Part shown: piece by piece, positions 13,579 through 25,500 of the stretch
How the letters are laid out: every line of letters starts with the position of its first letter
Position numbering within the stretch: position 1 is the stretch's first letter
DNA from: Monocercomonoides exilis
Lineage: Eukaryota > Preaxostyla > Oxymonadida > Polymastigidae
Reading direction: 5' to 3'
DNA: 64,000 bases
NCBI GenBank assembly: GCA_001643675.2
Contig: LSRY02000004.1
Coordinates: 1,597,501 to 1,661,500 of the forward strand
Notes under the pieces: model-generated
What the model saw: the letters and a program-made list of their open reading frames with translations, nothing else
What the model was told of the DNA's origin: nothing
Database searches by the model: none
Position numbers and translations under genes: made by a program

Positions 13579-14802
13579 ATGAACAGTAAAGAACCTGTTT
13601 TTTCAGACTTATGCGTTTGTACGCATGTTCATTATGGAACATGTGTAGCGCGTAGTCTCGGTCTTACGGATGCTTCTTTTGTCTCTGACCACAGACATTT
13701 GCATAAGGTATTTTTCTTAATTATTCTAATGATTATATTTTTGTTATTATTGTGAAAATAGATAGATGTTTCTGATAATGAGATTGAGAGTTTATCTCCA
13801 TTTGAAGGATTGGAAGAATTGTTATATTTGAAAGTTACTCATAACAAAGTGAAAGCTTTGGATTTCGAACCTTTTATTGTGGAAGTTCTCAATGTATCGT
13901 TTAATTCACTAACAAAAATAACATCTTTTTCTGCAGCATTTCTTACTGAACTCGATCTTTCTCACAATGAAATCACTGAACTTGATGAATTAAACCTTCC
14001 TCACCTCAGATACCTCAATCTTAGCTTCAACAAAATCACTTCTTTAGAATTTGTTCCAACTCTTCCTGCCTTGCGCACTCTCAATGTGGTTTGTATTATT
14101 TTAATAATTCTTCAAACGATTAAAAAATTGATTTATTACAGTCTCACAACATGATAGACACTTTCCAGCCAATAGTAGGACATTCCGAAATAAAAACCGT
14201 TGATATTTCACATAATTGTCTTGCATCTTTATGCACTCTTGTACCCCTGTACTCTCTCCAAAGCCTTGATCTTTCATCAAATCAAGTTTGAATATTTTGA
14301 TATTTTAATCAATAAAATATGTTTATTTATAATTAATTCTTTATTACTATTCTTTCAGTTGTCAGATCTGCGTGAAACAATTGACAATTTGAAGGATGCC
14401 ACTTCTTTAAATACACTCGATGTACGGGACAATCCATTTTGCTCTTTTGAATCACTAAAGGTAATGTTCACTGCACCCCAGCAAGATACTGCTGCACCTT
14501 CCATTCCATCTTCTCCCTCGTTTGGGGCTTCCTCATCTTCATCAGCTGCAGCCTCCTCATCTTCTTCTGCTCCTGTTGGAGTTCAGCAGACAGACCCAAC
14601 CTCTCCACGAAGCATCTGCTCGAAGGCAACAACTTCTTCAGGGAATCCGAGACTGACACAGCTGAGAGAAAGGCTAAGAGAAGAGTTTCTGGTGGGTCTT
14701 CCCCTTCTTATCCAGATGGATGGAACTGAAATAACTGCAGAGGAAAAGGTGCTTGCTATCAACCACAAATCTCTCTCTTCATATATTCCTCCACGTGTTT
14801 GA
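13579..14802 (+). CDS. Leucine-rich repeat protein, 347 aa, four exons
   Basis: Exons 13579-13707, 13762-14088, 14142-14285 and 14359-14802 are all in phase 0; introns are 54, 53 and 73 nt with TAG, CAG and CAG acceptors. Residues about 40-220 form consecutive LRRs of roughly 22 residues with LxxLxLSxNxI patterns, for example LTELDLSHNEITEL and LRYLNLSFNKITSL. The last repeat ends in a VRDNPFC cap. A Ser/Ala-rich linker follows, then a C-terminal segment (REEFLVGLPLLIQMDGTEIT) of the 'LPxLxxLDG' LRRcap type. Such SDS22-like proteins are often cytoplasmic scaffolds, and many are axonemal. The head-to-head position with CFAP46 makes a ciliary role conceivable but unproven. I cannot assign an orthologue. 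Confidence 0.85.
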
Positions 14803-15652
14803 ATATAAAATAATTTCTAGATTTTTTCTTTAATTAAAATGAAAAAAAACATTTTAAAAATCAAAATTATTTCAAATGTTTTGATATTATTTTGACTTTC
14901 CACAATAATTCAGTGATTTTGTTGTCTCATCCTTCTTTTGTTATTTTTTCATTATTCCACTCATTTCATAAATGATTTTCTTTGCGTTTATTTTTTTTAA
15001 ATTTTTGTTGTTCTTTGATGTTATGCGACTTTGAAATATACTTGAATAAAAACTGAAAAAAGAAATGAAAAAGAAAAATGAAAGTCAACCTCAGGAAATA
15101 ATATCTGATAAGTGGAAAACAAAAGAAAATTAATTCAAAAATGAAAAACAAAAACTCAAATAAAAAATAAAAAGTTTACATTTTAAGAACAATTCCAAAG
15201 TGAACTGATAAAAGAAAACAAAAACTTATTCATTCAAAAAACAGTAACGAAAATGCAATGATAGAAAAAGCTCAAAAAATCTTTCAAATAATCAATAAAC
15301 AGATAAATATAATATCAATGTTAACCCACACACATAGAAAATCGAACACTGTACAAAAAAAATACCATTTTCAAATTTTTTGTGGAAAAACTTAAAAATA
15401 TCCAAAAAAATACTTAAAAAACAAAAAACACAAAACATTAAAAAAGCGATACATGTTTCTACTCAAATATTTTCGAAGATTACATAATTCAAAGCTTTAA
15501 CGAAAAAATGAAACATAACTATTCAAATGTGCATATAACTAATTCCTTTTTATTTTTATTTTGTATTTAATATTCTTTTATTAAATAATTTCAATTCTCC
15601 GTAATTTAGCAACAAAAAGTGCTTTTCAGTTTTGTTGAATTATTACCAATGT
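14803..15652. other. AT-rich intergenic spacer between convergent genes
   Basis: These 850 bp separate the 3' ends of the LRR gene and the zinc-knuckle gene. They are rich in A and T homopolymer runs. Short ORFs here encode only Phe/Leu/Lys low-complexity peptides. No gene, structured RNA or repeat was recognised; the 3' UTRs and polyadenylation signals of both genes should lie here. Confidence 0.6.
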
Positions 15653-17951
15653 TCATTTCGTAGCCTGTTTCATACGATTCTCCTTGACTCTCCTTTCCTT
15701 CCTCTGCTTTGCCTTATTTGGAGGAATAACCAGCGGCACATCTTCCGGCTTTAGCTTCACAAAGTGCTCGTCAATCGGCAGAGTCACAGGCTCTGGCGTT
15801 GTCACACGGAGAGGGCAGTTCTTCTGCACATGGCCTGCTTTCTTGCACAGAAAACAGACTCTTCTGTCTTCGTTGGGGCAGTCGCGGGAGATGTGGCCCA
15901 TCTGTCCGCATTTGTAGCACGCGGCTCGTGTGAGCACCTCGTCTTTAGAGCGGAAAGGGCAGTCTTCGAAAGAATGGCCGACCGCAGAGCAGCGAAAACA
16001 GCGGATGCTTCTGAAAAAGGAAACAAACGAATTGTATCAAACACAAAAAATTAAAGAAAGAAAAGAAAAGAAAAGAAAAATGAATTTTCAAAATTATCAA
16101 AAATGAAATTGACATTTCAATGATTCAGAGATGGTTTGAATAAAAAAAATGAACAAAATCCACGATATCACGATGAAACAAAAATTATAGAAAAATGTAT
16201 CTCAGCATACGGTTGGCTCTGAATAATCGGAATTGGAGAAATTGGTTTCGGAGGCAATTTCGGTAGTTGCAGAGGCAAACCATCGGAAACATAGCCAAAA
16301 AATGGTTTTTTTCTCAGATGTGATGGGTCATCCTTTGAATTATCATCAGAATTGGAAGGTGTTGAATGATTAGGTGCAGTTTGTGGTGTTGCTGAATTAG
16401 ACGGACTCAAAAAAACAGACTGAGGTTGCGTATTGACTTGTGATAAAGAGCGTTGCTGTGGTGTTGATGATGTTAATGCCTTTTCTGTTGAAATGAGGCA
16501 GAATCCATTGAAGCTCGAGCTTTGTCTGTTGAATTGAGAGTTAACATCACCAAGTTTTGTTGATATGCTATTTGAAGAATTAAAACTGTTGTTACGTTCT
16601 TGAAGACGCTGGTCCAAATAAGTGTTGTTTGTGATGTTTTGACAAATTGGTCTTTCTTGTTGGATGAAAGAAGGCGGCTGTTCTGCCGATGAAATCATGC
16701 AGAATGGCTGATTCTGTGTTACATTCGAAGGAATATTCTGTTCCAGTGGATCTTTCGCAACTGAACTATTTTGAACTGATGATGAAAACGATGATGATGA
16801 TGATGGGGCAAAAGGCGCAGGAACAAGAAGTTGACTGTTAGGCATGAATGCTTGCTGAAAGCTCGGAGGATATGACAGCTGAGCGCTGTGGCCACGAGAA
16901 AGCGTTGCGCTTGGTGAAACAATAGTTGATGAAACTGATCCAATTTGAGACTTTTCCAAAGATGTCACAGCAGAAAAGGAAGGAGGTAACATTTGTGCTT
17001 GATATGGTTGAGTTGGAGGGACAGTTTTTGATTGAAAAGCAGAAGATGATTGATGAAATGTTTGATTAAAAGGAACAATTGGTTGGGTGTTGGAATAATG
17101 AAGATCATGAAATGGATGTGACGGTTGAGGAGCAGGCAATGAATTGTGGTGGATAGCTGATTCATTGTAGTTAAATTGTGTTAATGTTCGATTTGGGACT
17201 GGAAATGTGAGCGATGGCTGCATTAAAGAAGGAGTTGCATATGAAGCAGAAGATTGTTGAGTAATATTGCTTGAATGTTCTGTTTGTGGATGCGCAACAA
17301 TTGCATTCTGAGATGAAGGAGATGGATGAGATGGATGAGACGGAGCGAGAATATCTTCAGTAAATGAAGAGTAAAGCATTTCAGTCTCCTGAATTGTCAT
17401 GTTATCTTTTGACTTTTCATTGTCATTGTCATTGTCAATGCGCATAGAATCCTTCAACCCGTTCTCAATCTGTTCTCCTCCTTCCTTCACCTCATTCAAC
17501 GAACCTTCTCTTTCACTCCTTCCAATTTGACTCTCTGCCATGGAAATGTCATTCAGTGGGTCGTATTCTTCCTCTTTCAACTTCGTCGTTTCAATCAGCA
17601 CAGTCGATTGCGAGTGCAGAGGGGGAGTCGCAGGCGCTTTGTGTGAAGGTGGAGGAAGGCGGGTGTTGTTGTGCTGCACAAAGGAGTCGGCAAGGAGCGG
17701 GGTTGCAAATGATGATTGTGATGAGGGAGAAAATTTTGAAGAACGAGAAGAAAATGAAGAGCTAAAAGAGTTAAAAGTGTTTGATTGATGCTTTTCGGTT
17801 GGCAAAGCAAAAGTGTCATTGAAAGCAGGTGTTTGCGAATGATACGAAAGAAATGTTTCTGTTATAAAAGGAGTTGCAGTTGATAAAGGAGGTAAAATTA
17901 CTTCTTCTTTTTCACTTTTATTTGAAAGTGAAGAACATGAAGTGAATAGAG

Positions 17952-17982
<31 letters not shown>

Positions 17983-20457
17983 TGTCGAGGCAGAAGAAGA
18001 ACTGGCGTTCGACGGAGAAATCTCTTCAGAGGATTCAGTGTGTTCCGTGTTATCTGATAAACCAGCAGAACTTTGAGAAAGCGTAGATTGGGCAAATGAA
18101 GAAGAAGAGGAAGGAGAGGAAGAAGGAGAGGATGATGAAGGTGAAGAAGCTGGAGTTGAAGTCAGTGACGAAATGAATGAAGACGTTAGAGAAGACGAAG
18201 AGAACTCAGAAACAGCATGTGATTCTGCTTGAGAAAGGATTGAAACTGTGCGGTGATTCTGACCTTCAGCCCGAGAGGATGATAATGGTTCAATGATAAA
18301 CGTGACATTCGGTGCAAGTAGTGATGATGCAATAGGCGCATCTGGTGCTGAAAAAGTTGGAGGAAATAGATCACATGCTTGCTTGTGGCTGTAAAATGGA
18401 GTAATTGAATGAGCTTCGCTGGAGGAGTTTGAAATTACTTTTTCTTTGTCAGGAGAAGGAAGAGAAGAAGAAGTGGATAGGAAAGACAGCGTGCGAGCTT
18501 TAAGAAGAGAAGCATCTTTTTCCAACTTGCAGTCTTTCCGAGCAGACTCCGATGATTCCTCTGTTTTGTTTTCTTGACAAAATTTTTCATCTTTGCTTAA
18601 ATTCCACTGAAGGGCTGGCAGCTGATGAACTTCTGTTTGTGAAGATTGTGCTGAAGGAGCGATTGTTTGAACAGCATCCAAAACTATTTGACTGTCTGAA
18701 AGCAATGAAGGCTTCTCCAACTTGATCGCTTCGTTCTTCGCTGTTTTCTCAGGCAAAAGTTTCAAGTCAATGTTCACTGGAGATGTTGGAGCAAGCTGCA
18801 AGTCAGGCAAAGAGGCTGTTGAATCAGAGGCAATGATGTTCAGTGAATGCTCCTGCGATGGCTCGATCTCTGAGTTGTTCGGGAAGAAGTTGTGGGGGCT
18901 GTCTGTCTTCCGGAATTCATTGGCGCTTCCGCTGTGTGAATGCAGAGCTGACGGCGACTTGGGCAAAAGCGAGTGGAAAGAAGAGTCCAAAAGAGAAGAG
19001 GAACAGTCGCGGCAGATGAGGCACTCGTCAGAAGGGTACTGCAACGAGCGGAAGGAAGGCGAGTCGTTTGAGGAGCAGCAGGAGTTGTAAGAAAATGAGG
19101 ACGTATGATCTGGCGTGTGTGAAGACAGATAACCTGACGCAGCTGGAGAAGAGTTCGACGAGGACTGTGAAAAGGACATGAAGGAATACAATTCGCGGCG
19201 GTCTGAAACGGACTGCGAAAATAGCGACAGCGCCGGAGACTGCATCCCCGAGGCGCTGGGGGTGCTGGGGGCGCTGGACGTGGTGGAAGAAGTGGATGAA
19301 GCAGACGAGGAAGATGTGCTGGAGGTGTCAGAGGACGGAATTTCTATTTGCTGTGCCATGCAAAACTGCTGACCAGGTGCATAAGCGAGGATGTCCAGCT
19401 TATCAGCAAGGCGGGGTTCTGTCTGGTCCATCGACGGGATGAGAGATGAGTCGAGCGAAAAAGAGGAAGGCGCTGGTTCAGAAGGCGCACTTTCGCCAAA
19501 AACGGCTGAGCCGCTGAAAGAAAGATCGTACTCGGGCGAAGTCCCTGTAAACTGCGAATAGGTCAAAGAGGATGCTGTGGAAGTTGGTGGTGATGTTGTT
19601 GGGTTGTAAAATGAAACAGCGATTGCTGGAAGCGAGTATCTCGCCTTAAGCAATTTGCGTGAGGCCAATGAGAAATTTTCTTCATTCTTTGGAAATAGAG
19701 ATGTATTCATTTCATGATTCAAGATGATTTGTGGATTATTTTCATTAATTGTAGTGTCTGGTAAATCATTTGAGAGATGATCATTCATTTCTATTGGTAA
19801 TTGAATGCTTTCTTTTACAAAATTTGTCGAAGGGCTTGAGTTTGGCTTGGCAGTTACTTCGTTTGTTGTTAAAGTGTGAACTGAGTTGTCCAATGAAAAT
19901 TCTGGTTTTGGAATTAAACTTTGTAGCTTTACAAAATCAATAGTTGGCTCAACCATTCCAGATGTTGTCAAAGATTTTTCCATCTCGTTTTTGTTGCTTT
20001 GTTTGTTTTTAAACGATGAAGAATTTGTATTTTTGACACCTGTCTTTTTGGAGAAAAATGAAAAAATGCCAGCTGAAGTATGAAGTGAATAATTTGAATT
20101 TATTGTACTTTTATTCCTATTTTCTTTTCTCTCCTTTTTGGACGAAGAAAAGCCTTGATTTGGTGATTTTGATTCACTGGATGAAGAAGTTGAAAAGGTC
20201 AAAAGAGGATCTTCTGGGACAGGTGGAAAAATAGCAAATCCACTATCCTTATCAAAGCTAAATTTATCCTTCAGTTGTGCCTGATCCTTAAATTGTATGA
20301 TGTTGATTTATATTTTTTAATTTTGCAAATTTTTATTGGTTTCAAAAAAGGAAAGATGTGATATCTTTTTCAAAAAAATAATGCAAACAGAATTTTTATA
20401 TTCATAGGTATCAATATCAGCTTTTTTAGCTCCTTTGATACCTGTTTCACTGGACAT
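15653..20457 (-). CDS. Ser-rich protein with three C-terminal CCHC zinc knuckles, about 1500 aa
   Basis: Exons 20389-20457, 16211-20286 and 15653-16010 join with correct phases (0, then 2+1) through introns of 102 and 200 nt. The first exon codes only 23 residues from the ATG at 20455-20457, starting MSSETGIKGAKKADID. Exon 2 encodes about 1360 residues dominated by Ser, Pro, Thr, Gln and Asn, with poly-Ser and (EEE)-type blocks and no recognisable fold, so probably disordered. The splice creates CFRC at the start of three consecutive CX2CX4HX4C knuckles at about residues 1386-1399, 1413-1426 and 1434-1447. A basic tail rich in Lys and Arg follows. CCHC knuckles of this spacing bind single-stranded RNA or DNA, as in ZCCHC9 or Air-type proteins, so an RNA-processing role is the best guess. 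The long Ser-rich extension is unlike those proteins. Confidence 0.8.
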
Positions 20458-20768
20458 ACATATAAATGAATAAATTAAATATGGAACATAAAATATAAAA
20501 ACGATTAATTTCACAATAGAATAATATTTGACAACTGGCCATCCTTTCAATCTTTTTTGTTTTCTTTTAATAAAAATAAAGCAATTTTACTTTTCTTTAA
20601 TTTTTTTTTCCAAATTTTTTGAAAATATACACTTTGAAGCATCAATTTTCCAAAGTTGATGCTTTTCGATTTCAAATGAAATAACAATGATGAAAAACAA
20701 AAAGAGCATTTTGAAAAAATATGCGAATTGAAAACTGATGAGCTTTATTTTGTTAATGGAATAAATTG
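20458..20768. other. AT-rich spacer between two minus-strand genes
   Basis: These 311 bp lie between the stop of the helical-repeat gene and the first exon of the zinc-knuckle gene. The sequence is very A/T rich with a polypyrimidine/polypurine character. It should contain the promoter of the zinc-knuckle gene. Small ORFs here look like noise. Confidence 0.5.
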
Positions 20769-22177
20769 TCATAAATACCATTTTATAATTGCGAAATATT
20801 CATCGGGATAGGTTGGAAAATAATAATAATTCAACTTTTGGTAAGATAACATTCCATATAAACTTGTAATGAAATCTTCAAATCCTTCTTCTTCCAGCTT
20901 CTCAAGAATCAATCGTTTTTCAGCCAAACGTTTTGAACTGTTATTCAATTCTTCCTTCTTTTCAATAAATGCTTGAAAAATAGCTCCAAAAAATTCTAAG
21001 AATTGCCCATTGCTTACAACATGAAATGTTGGGTAATTCATCTCCTCCAAAATAAATTCTACGGCTTCCATCCTCAAAAAAGCATCCACACCTGCTGTAG
21101 TATTAAGAATCGCTGTTATTACAACATTTCGACACCTTCTGGTTATTCCTTTGTGGTTTTCTTTTGCGAATCTACTCAGCCTCACAACACATGTTATTAA
21201 TTCTTCAATTTTAGTTTCCTTCAAACTTCCGTTTTGTAAATAAAAATTCAGTGAATTGAGCCATCTTTTTAAAACAACTATTTTTAAATTTTTTTCATCT
21301 TTTTTCATCCAATCCACACTCCTCGAAAGCTCTTCCAATTCTCTTGTTGCGTCGTTTAAAAAATGGACTTCACTTGCAGTTGCTGTGTCCAATTCTCTAT
21401 TTCCATGGAATCTGTTTGCAAGAAACTCCCAGGCTGATTGAAAAGCAAGAAGAGTCAAATTGCGATGTTCCTTATGATGTTTTAAAATTTCAGTTATTTC
21501 GCTTAAATAAAGTGATATTTTCATTTTCTAAAAGCAAAGAATAGCTAAGTTAATAAAGAAATTTCAAAAATAACTCACTTTCACTTACATTATCAGAACG
21601 AATGCAACTCAAGGCTAACAATGCCATTTCGACTTCATGTTGCGTTTTTTCATCTTCGTCTGTGTTTTGAGCAACTTTCAAAAGATATGGAACGCAAGGT
21701 GAGAATAATTTTGCATGTGAGTCGCACTCATGAAGTAATAAATAACATTCGCAAAGATCAACAATCAACTTTTCATTTATTTCTTTTCTTTTTTTCTTTT
21801 CAATGCAAATTTCATTTTCAAATCTTTCGCACAACGAAGAATGTTCAAAGCAACCTGTCCAAAACCATTTTATCTCTTTGCAATATCCAATGTGCTTCAG
21901 CAATAAAATAGCATTTCCCATCGATAAAATCTTTTCTTCGAGCATTTTTTCAATTTCTTTGAATACTTCGTCAAAGTGAATTGATTTTAGACAAACACCA
22001 TCCGTTTCATCCATGAATTTACATATTTCTTCAATTTTTTGTATTTGTTCATCTTCATTACAAAATCTCAATTGAAATATCATATCTACAACAGAAGAGA
22101 ATGAGAAAGTATTTGAAGTTATTCATTTTTTAAAACGTTGTCAAACCTAAATATTTAATTGTCTCAAAAATTTGCAT
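20769..22177 (-). CDS. Helical-repeat protein of an oxymonad-type expanded family, 428 aa
   Basis: Exons 22147-22177, 21589-22085 and 20769-21527 join in frame across two 61-nt introns (donors GTTTGA and GTAAGT). The protein is all alpha-helical in character. It contains segments CNEDEQIQKIEEI (about residue 20), ENAILLLKHIGYCKE-type text, VDLCECYLLLHECDS, EVEMALLALSCIRSD and the block HHKEHRNLTLLAFQSAWEFL. I remember this pattern (MALLALS... EHRNLT... QSAW) as a large family of hypothetical proteins in Monocercomonoides; no function is known to me. The fold may be ARM/HEAT-like. The start is the first ATG of the short first exon. The open frame continues 5' to a possible acceptor near 22218, so an extra upstream exon is possible. 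Confidence 0.75.
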
Positions 22178-22534
22178 TATAGGAAATGAAACAACTTCAA
22201 ATGGGCAAGTAAATATATCCTAAGACAAAGGTGATCCTACTATCCATAAATATAGTTTTCATTTTAAATAATTTTCTTGTATTGATTTGAATCCTTAAAC
22301 TGCAAGTCAAAATCATCTACATACATTAAGTCCAATGCATTCTTTTCAAATTGGTCAAAATGCAAAAGTCAGATTCTCATTATTTTATTTCATTATGTCA
22401 TTTATGAAAGATGTTCGATATTCATTTAGCACCATGATGTTCTCCTTTTTCCCAAAACATTCATTTATCGTCAAGAAGAATTTCATAAAATATCATTAAA
22501 TTGATTTCCTAAAAAAAAAAAACAAGATCAGAAA
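22178..22534. promoter_or_regulatory. Divergent intergenic region between helical-repeat gene and Pmp-like receptor 1
   Basis: These 357 bp should serve as the promoter region of both flanking genes. The receptor start is preceded by a run of 12 A residues. On the minus strand a short open stretch at about 22264-22355 reads like coding text but ends in a stop with no GT donor. I see no known core promoter motif. Confidence 0.5.
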
Positions 22535-25500
22535 ATGACCCTCAATAATAAATTGAAAATTGATAATTCAAAAACCAAGTATATCGTTGGGGATATGCTG
22601 TTTGCAGCAATAGCATTGATTGGGCTTGAATGTAAAATTCTGTGCCAGGAATATTTCAATGCTACAGAACGTGAAAGTGTTGGCGCAATCAACAATATTG
22701 AATCAGAGAAATTGATTCCTGCACATGGAAATGATCCACCAGGAGAAAGATCGAGAAGCGAAATTAGCGGAAATATTCGTGGCGAATTGCCTTCTTCATT
22801 CCAAAACAAAAACATGAAGGGAAATTGGGCGATAGATGGAAAAGAGTTCAAAATTGAAGAAAGAACAGAAGGAGGAGAGCATGAATGCAAAAATGATTGC
22901 AATATGAAGGTTCAAAGGCAAATAATGGATGAAAAAACAGGAATTCGGAAGGAAAGCCATTCAAAGGAAAGAGTGTGTTTGATGAAAGGATATTTTAATT
23001 TGAAGAATGCTTCGGTTGGATGGAGAGGATTGGAATTGGAAAGCGTGAAAGGAAAAACAACGATTTTCGGAACAGAAGGAAGCCGAGCTGCTCTGAAGGG
23101 ATGCATGGTTGTGATGAGTTGCTGCACAGCTCTTTTTGAAATGCATGGGGGTTGTGCATTTCTGGAAAACATCACATTGCAAACATCAAGTCCATTTTTG
23201 AGCGAAGTTTCTCCACTTTTCTCATCGAAAGGCACAGCCAACAAGGCATCGGATAAAAGCCTTCTTTGTGTCCGTTTTTCGTGTTTTTCTTCATTTCAGA
23301 TATCTTCGCCTCCATTTCTGGCATCTCGGTTGGTTGAGTGTGCATCACTTGCTGACCTGATATTTTTCAATATTTCAGCATCACCCTTGAAGTGCGCACC
23401 TCCAGCCACTTCCTTATGCGAAACCACATGTTTGATGAGCAGCTGCTCATTCTCATCAGTGTGTGACGTGTATGATGGCGGGATTGTTTATTCGCTTAAC
23501 AACCCTTTGGCATCCTTGACCGCCTCAAATACCTCATTTGTTGGGTGTTGTCGGACAAGAAACGTTAATATTAATGGAACTGCAGAGGCGCCATTAAAGT
23601 TAGGGAGACAAAGTGTGACAGACGATGGAGCTAATTCATTTATTTGGTGTGAATGGAACGGATCGAGAACAACAGGAGAAAGTGACTCGTGGACGGACGG
23701 TATGTCGAGTGGAGGGGCAATATGCATGTATAATGTGGGAAACGGAGGACTTTCTGTTTCGTATTGCTCGTTTAATAATTGTGTTGCATATGCTTATGGC
23801 GGAGGAATCATGTGCTGTTCGATCAGTTCAATATGTATTGAGGATAATGTGTTCAATGCCTGTTTGGCTCAAAATATCTATGGAGGAGGAATGTTCGCTT
23901 CTAGAATTTTAACATGTGCCCGAATCAGTGGATGTGAATTCCAGAATTGTAAAGCAAATAGCCAAGGGGGAGGGCTTTATCTTGATCGTTTTCAGGTTTC
24001 TGGAACAAACTGTATCGGAACAGAAAATGGAGAAGGGGAAAGTGCATGCGTGTTTGACTGCAGTTTCAATTCATGCTCGCTTTCTGACTCATATGGTGGA
24101 GGCATGTATTGCACCAACATTCCTGCTGCATTCAAGATCAAGAATATTAGATTTCTTTTTTGCTCTGCTGTTTCACATGGAGGAGGGTTGCGATTATATA
24201 CAGATAAAACAACAATGCCAATAGATTTGCATTATTGTTATTTTCTTTTCTTCCACGAATGCATATGTTCAGCCAATCCACCATATGGGCATGACATTGC
24301 ATATGCAGATTATCACAAACATTTTTTGGATTCTGGAAATCCGTTCTTCGAGTGCTATTCTACAAACATTGATGATAGAAGAATGTTTTATGAACACTAT
24401 GATGGTACTAATTGGATCCACAAGCACGCAGAAAAGTCTGATTGGCTGAAAGACAAGATGATATATGTGTCAGTGAATGGGAATGACAATTTAGAACAAT
24501 GTGGCGCAAATTCAACAATTCCATGCAAAACAGTAAAGAAGGCGTTTGAAATGAGCGAGATACAAATTAGCTTGACAATCACGCTGATGGAAGGAAATCA
24601 CACAAGCGAGACAACAACAGTTGAGATTGGGACAAAGAAGATTTCAGTCATTGGGAGTGGTAAAGATAAGAGTTCGATTGGAACAGGAGCTCTTTTATCA
24701 ACTGGAGCGCTGTTCAGCGTGTCAACAGGTCACATTGGTTTATTGCACATGAAGGTTGACTGCAACTCAAATGCAAGTCCTTCTTCTCCGAGCGTGGTTG
24801 CGGTATCTGATGGGAGTGGATCTCTTTCATTGGAGGATGTTGTGATCACCACGAGCAAAACAGGAGAATATATGATGTCGTCGTCAGTGTTTGTGGTGCC
24901 GCTGTCGCAGCTGTTGATGGCTGATGCGGAGATCAAAGATATGAATGTCTCAAAATCATTGTTGTCTGAACCAGTTCTGTCTCCTTCTTCATTGTCATCA
25001 TCTGCACTGTATCTGACAGCTTCAGCATCTGGAGATAGCGTGTTGGCAAATGTGAAGGTGAGGAATGTGAGGTTGACTGAAGGGGATGGGGTGGTTGTGG
25101 CAAAGAATGTGAAGGCAGGAGAGACATTTGTGGTCAAGAATGTGACAATCGAAGATTGCGAGTGCATGAACGGGAGTGGTGGTGGGATCAAGGTTGAATT
25201 GTTATCACCTTCAAGCAAGCTTCGTGTTGAATCATCAACAACAATCAAGAGATGCACAAGTGGTAAATATGGGGGAGGGATGATGCTTTGTCTGGCTGAT
25301 GGCTCGCACGACTTCTCAGTTGTGTCAGTTGACTTTTCAGGCTGTATTGCAACATCAGGCGGACATTTTCTTTTTGTGAATGGGAGCAATTCAGCGAGCT
25401 GGGGAATAAGCTCCTCAACGCTGAATGTTCAGCACAACGAATCAAAATACGATGAGCTTGTGGGATATGATCGGAGTGACTCAACAATGGGGATGTTCCC

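Noticed and set aside
24730-25389. 219-codon minus-strand frame inside receptor 1
   Set aside because: Shadow of the repetitive ectodomain; no start context, no domain.
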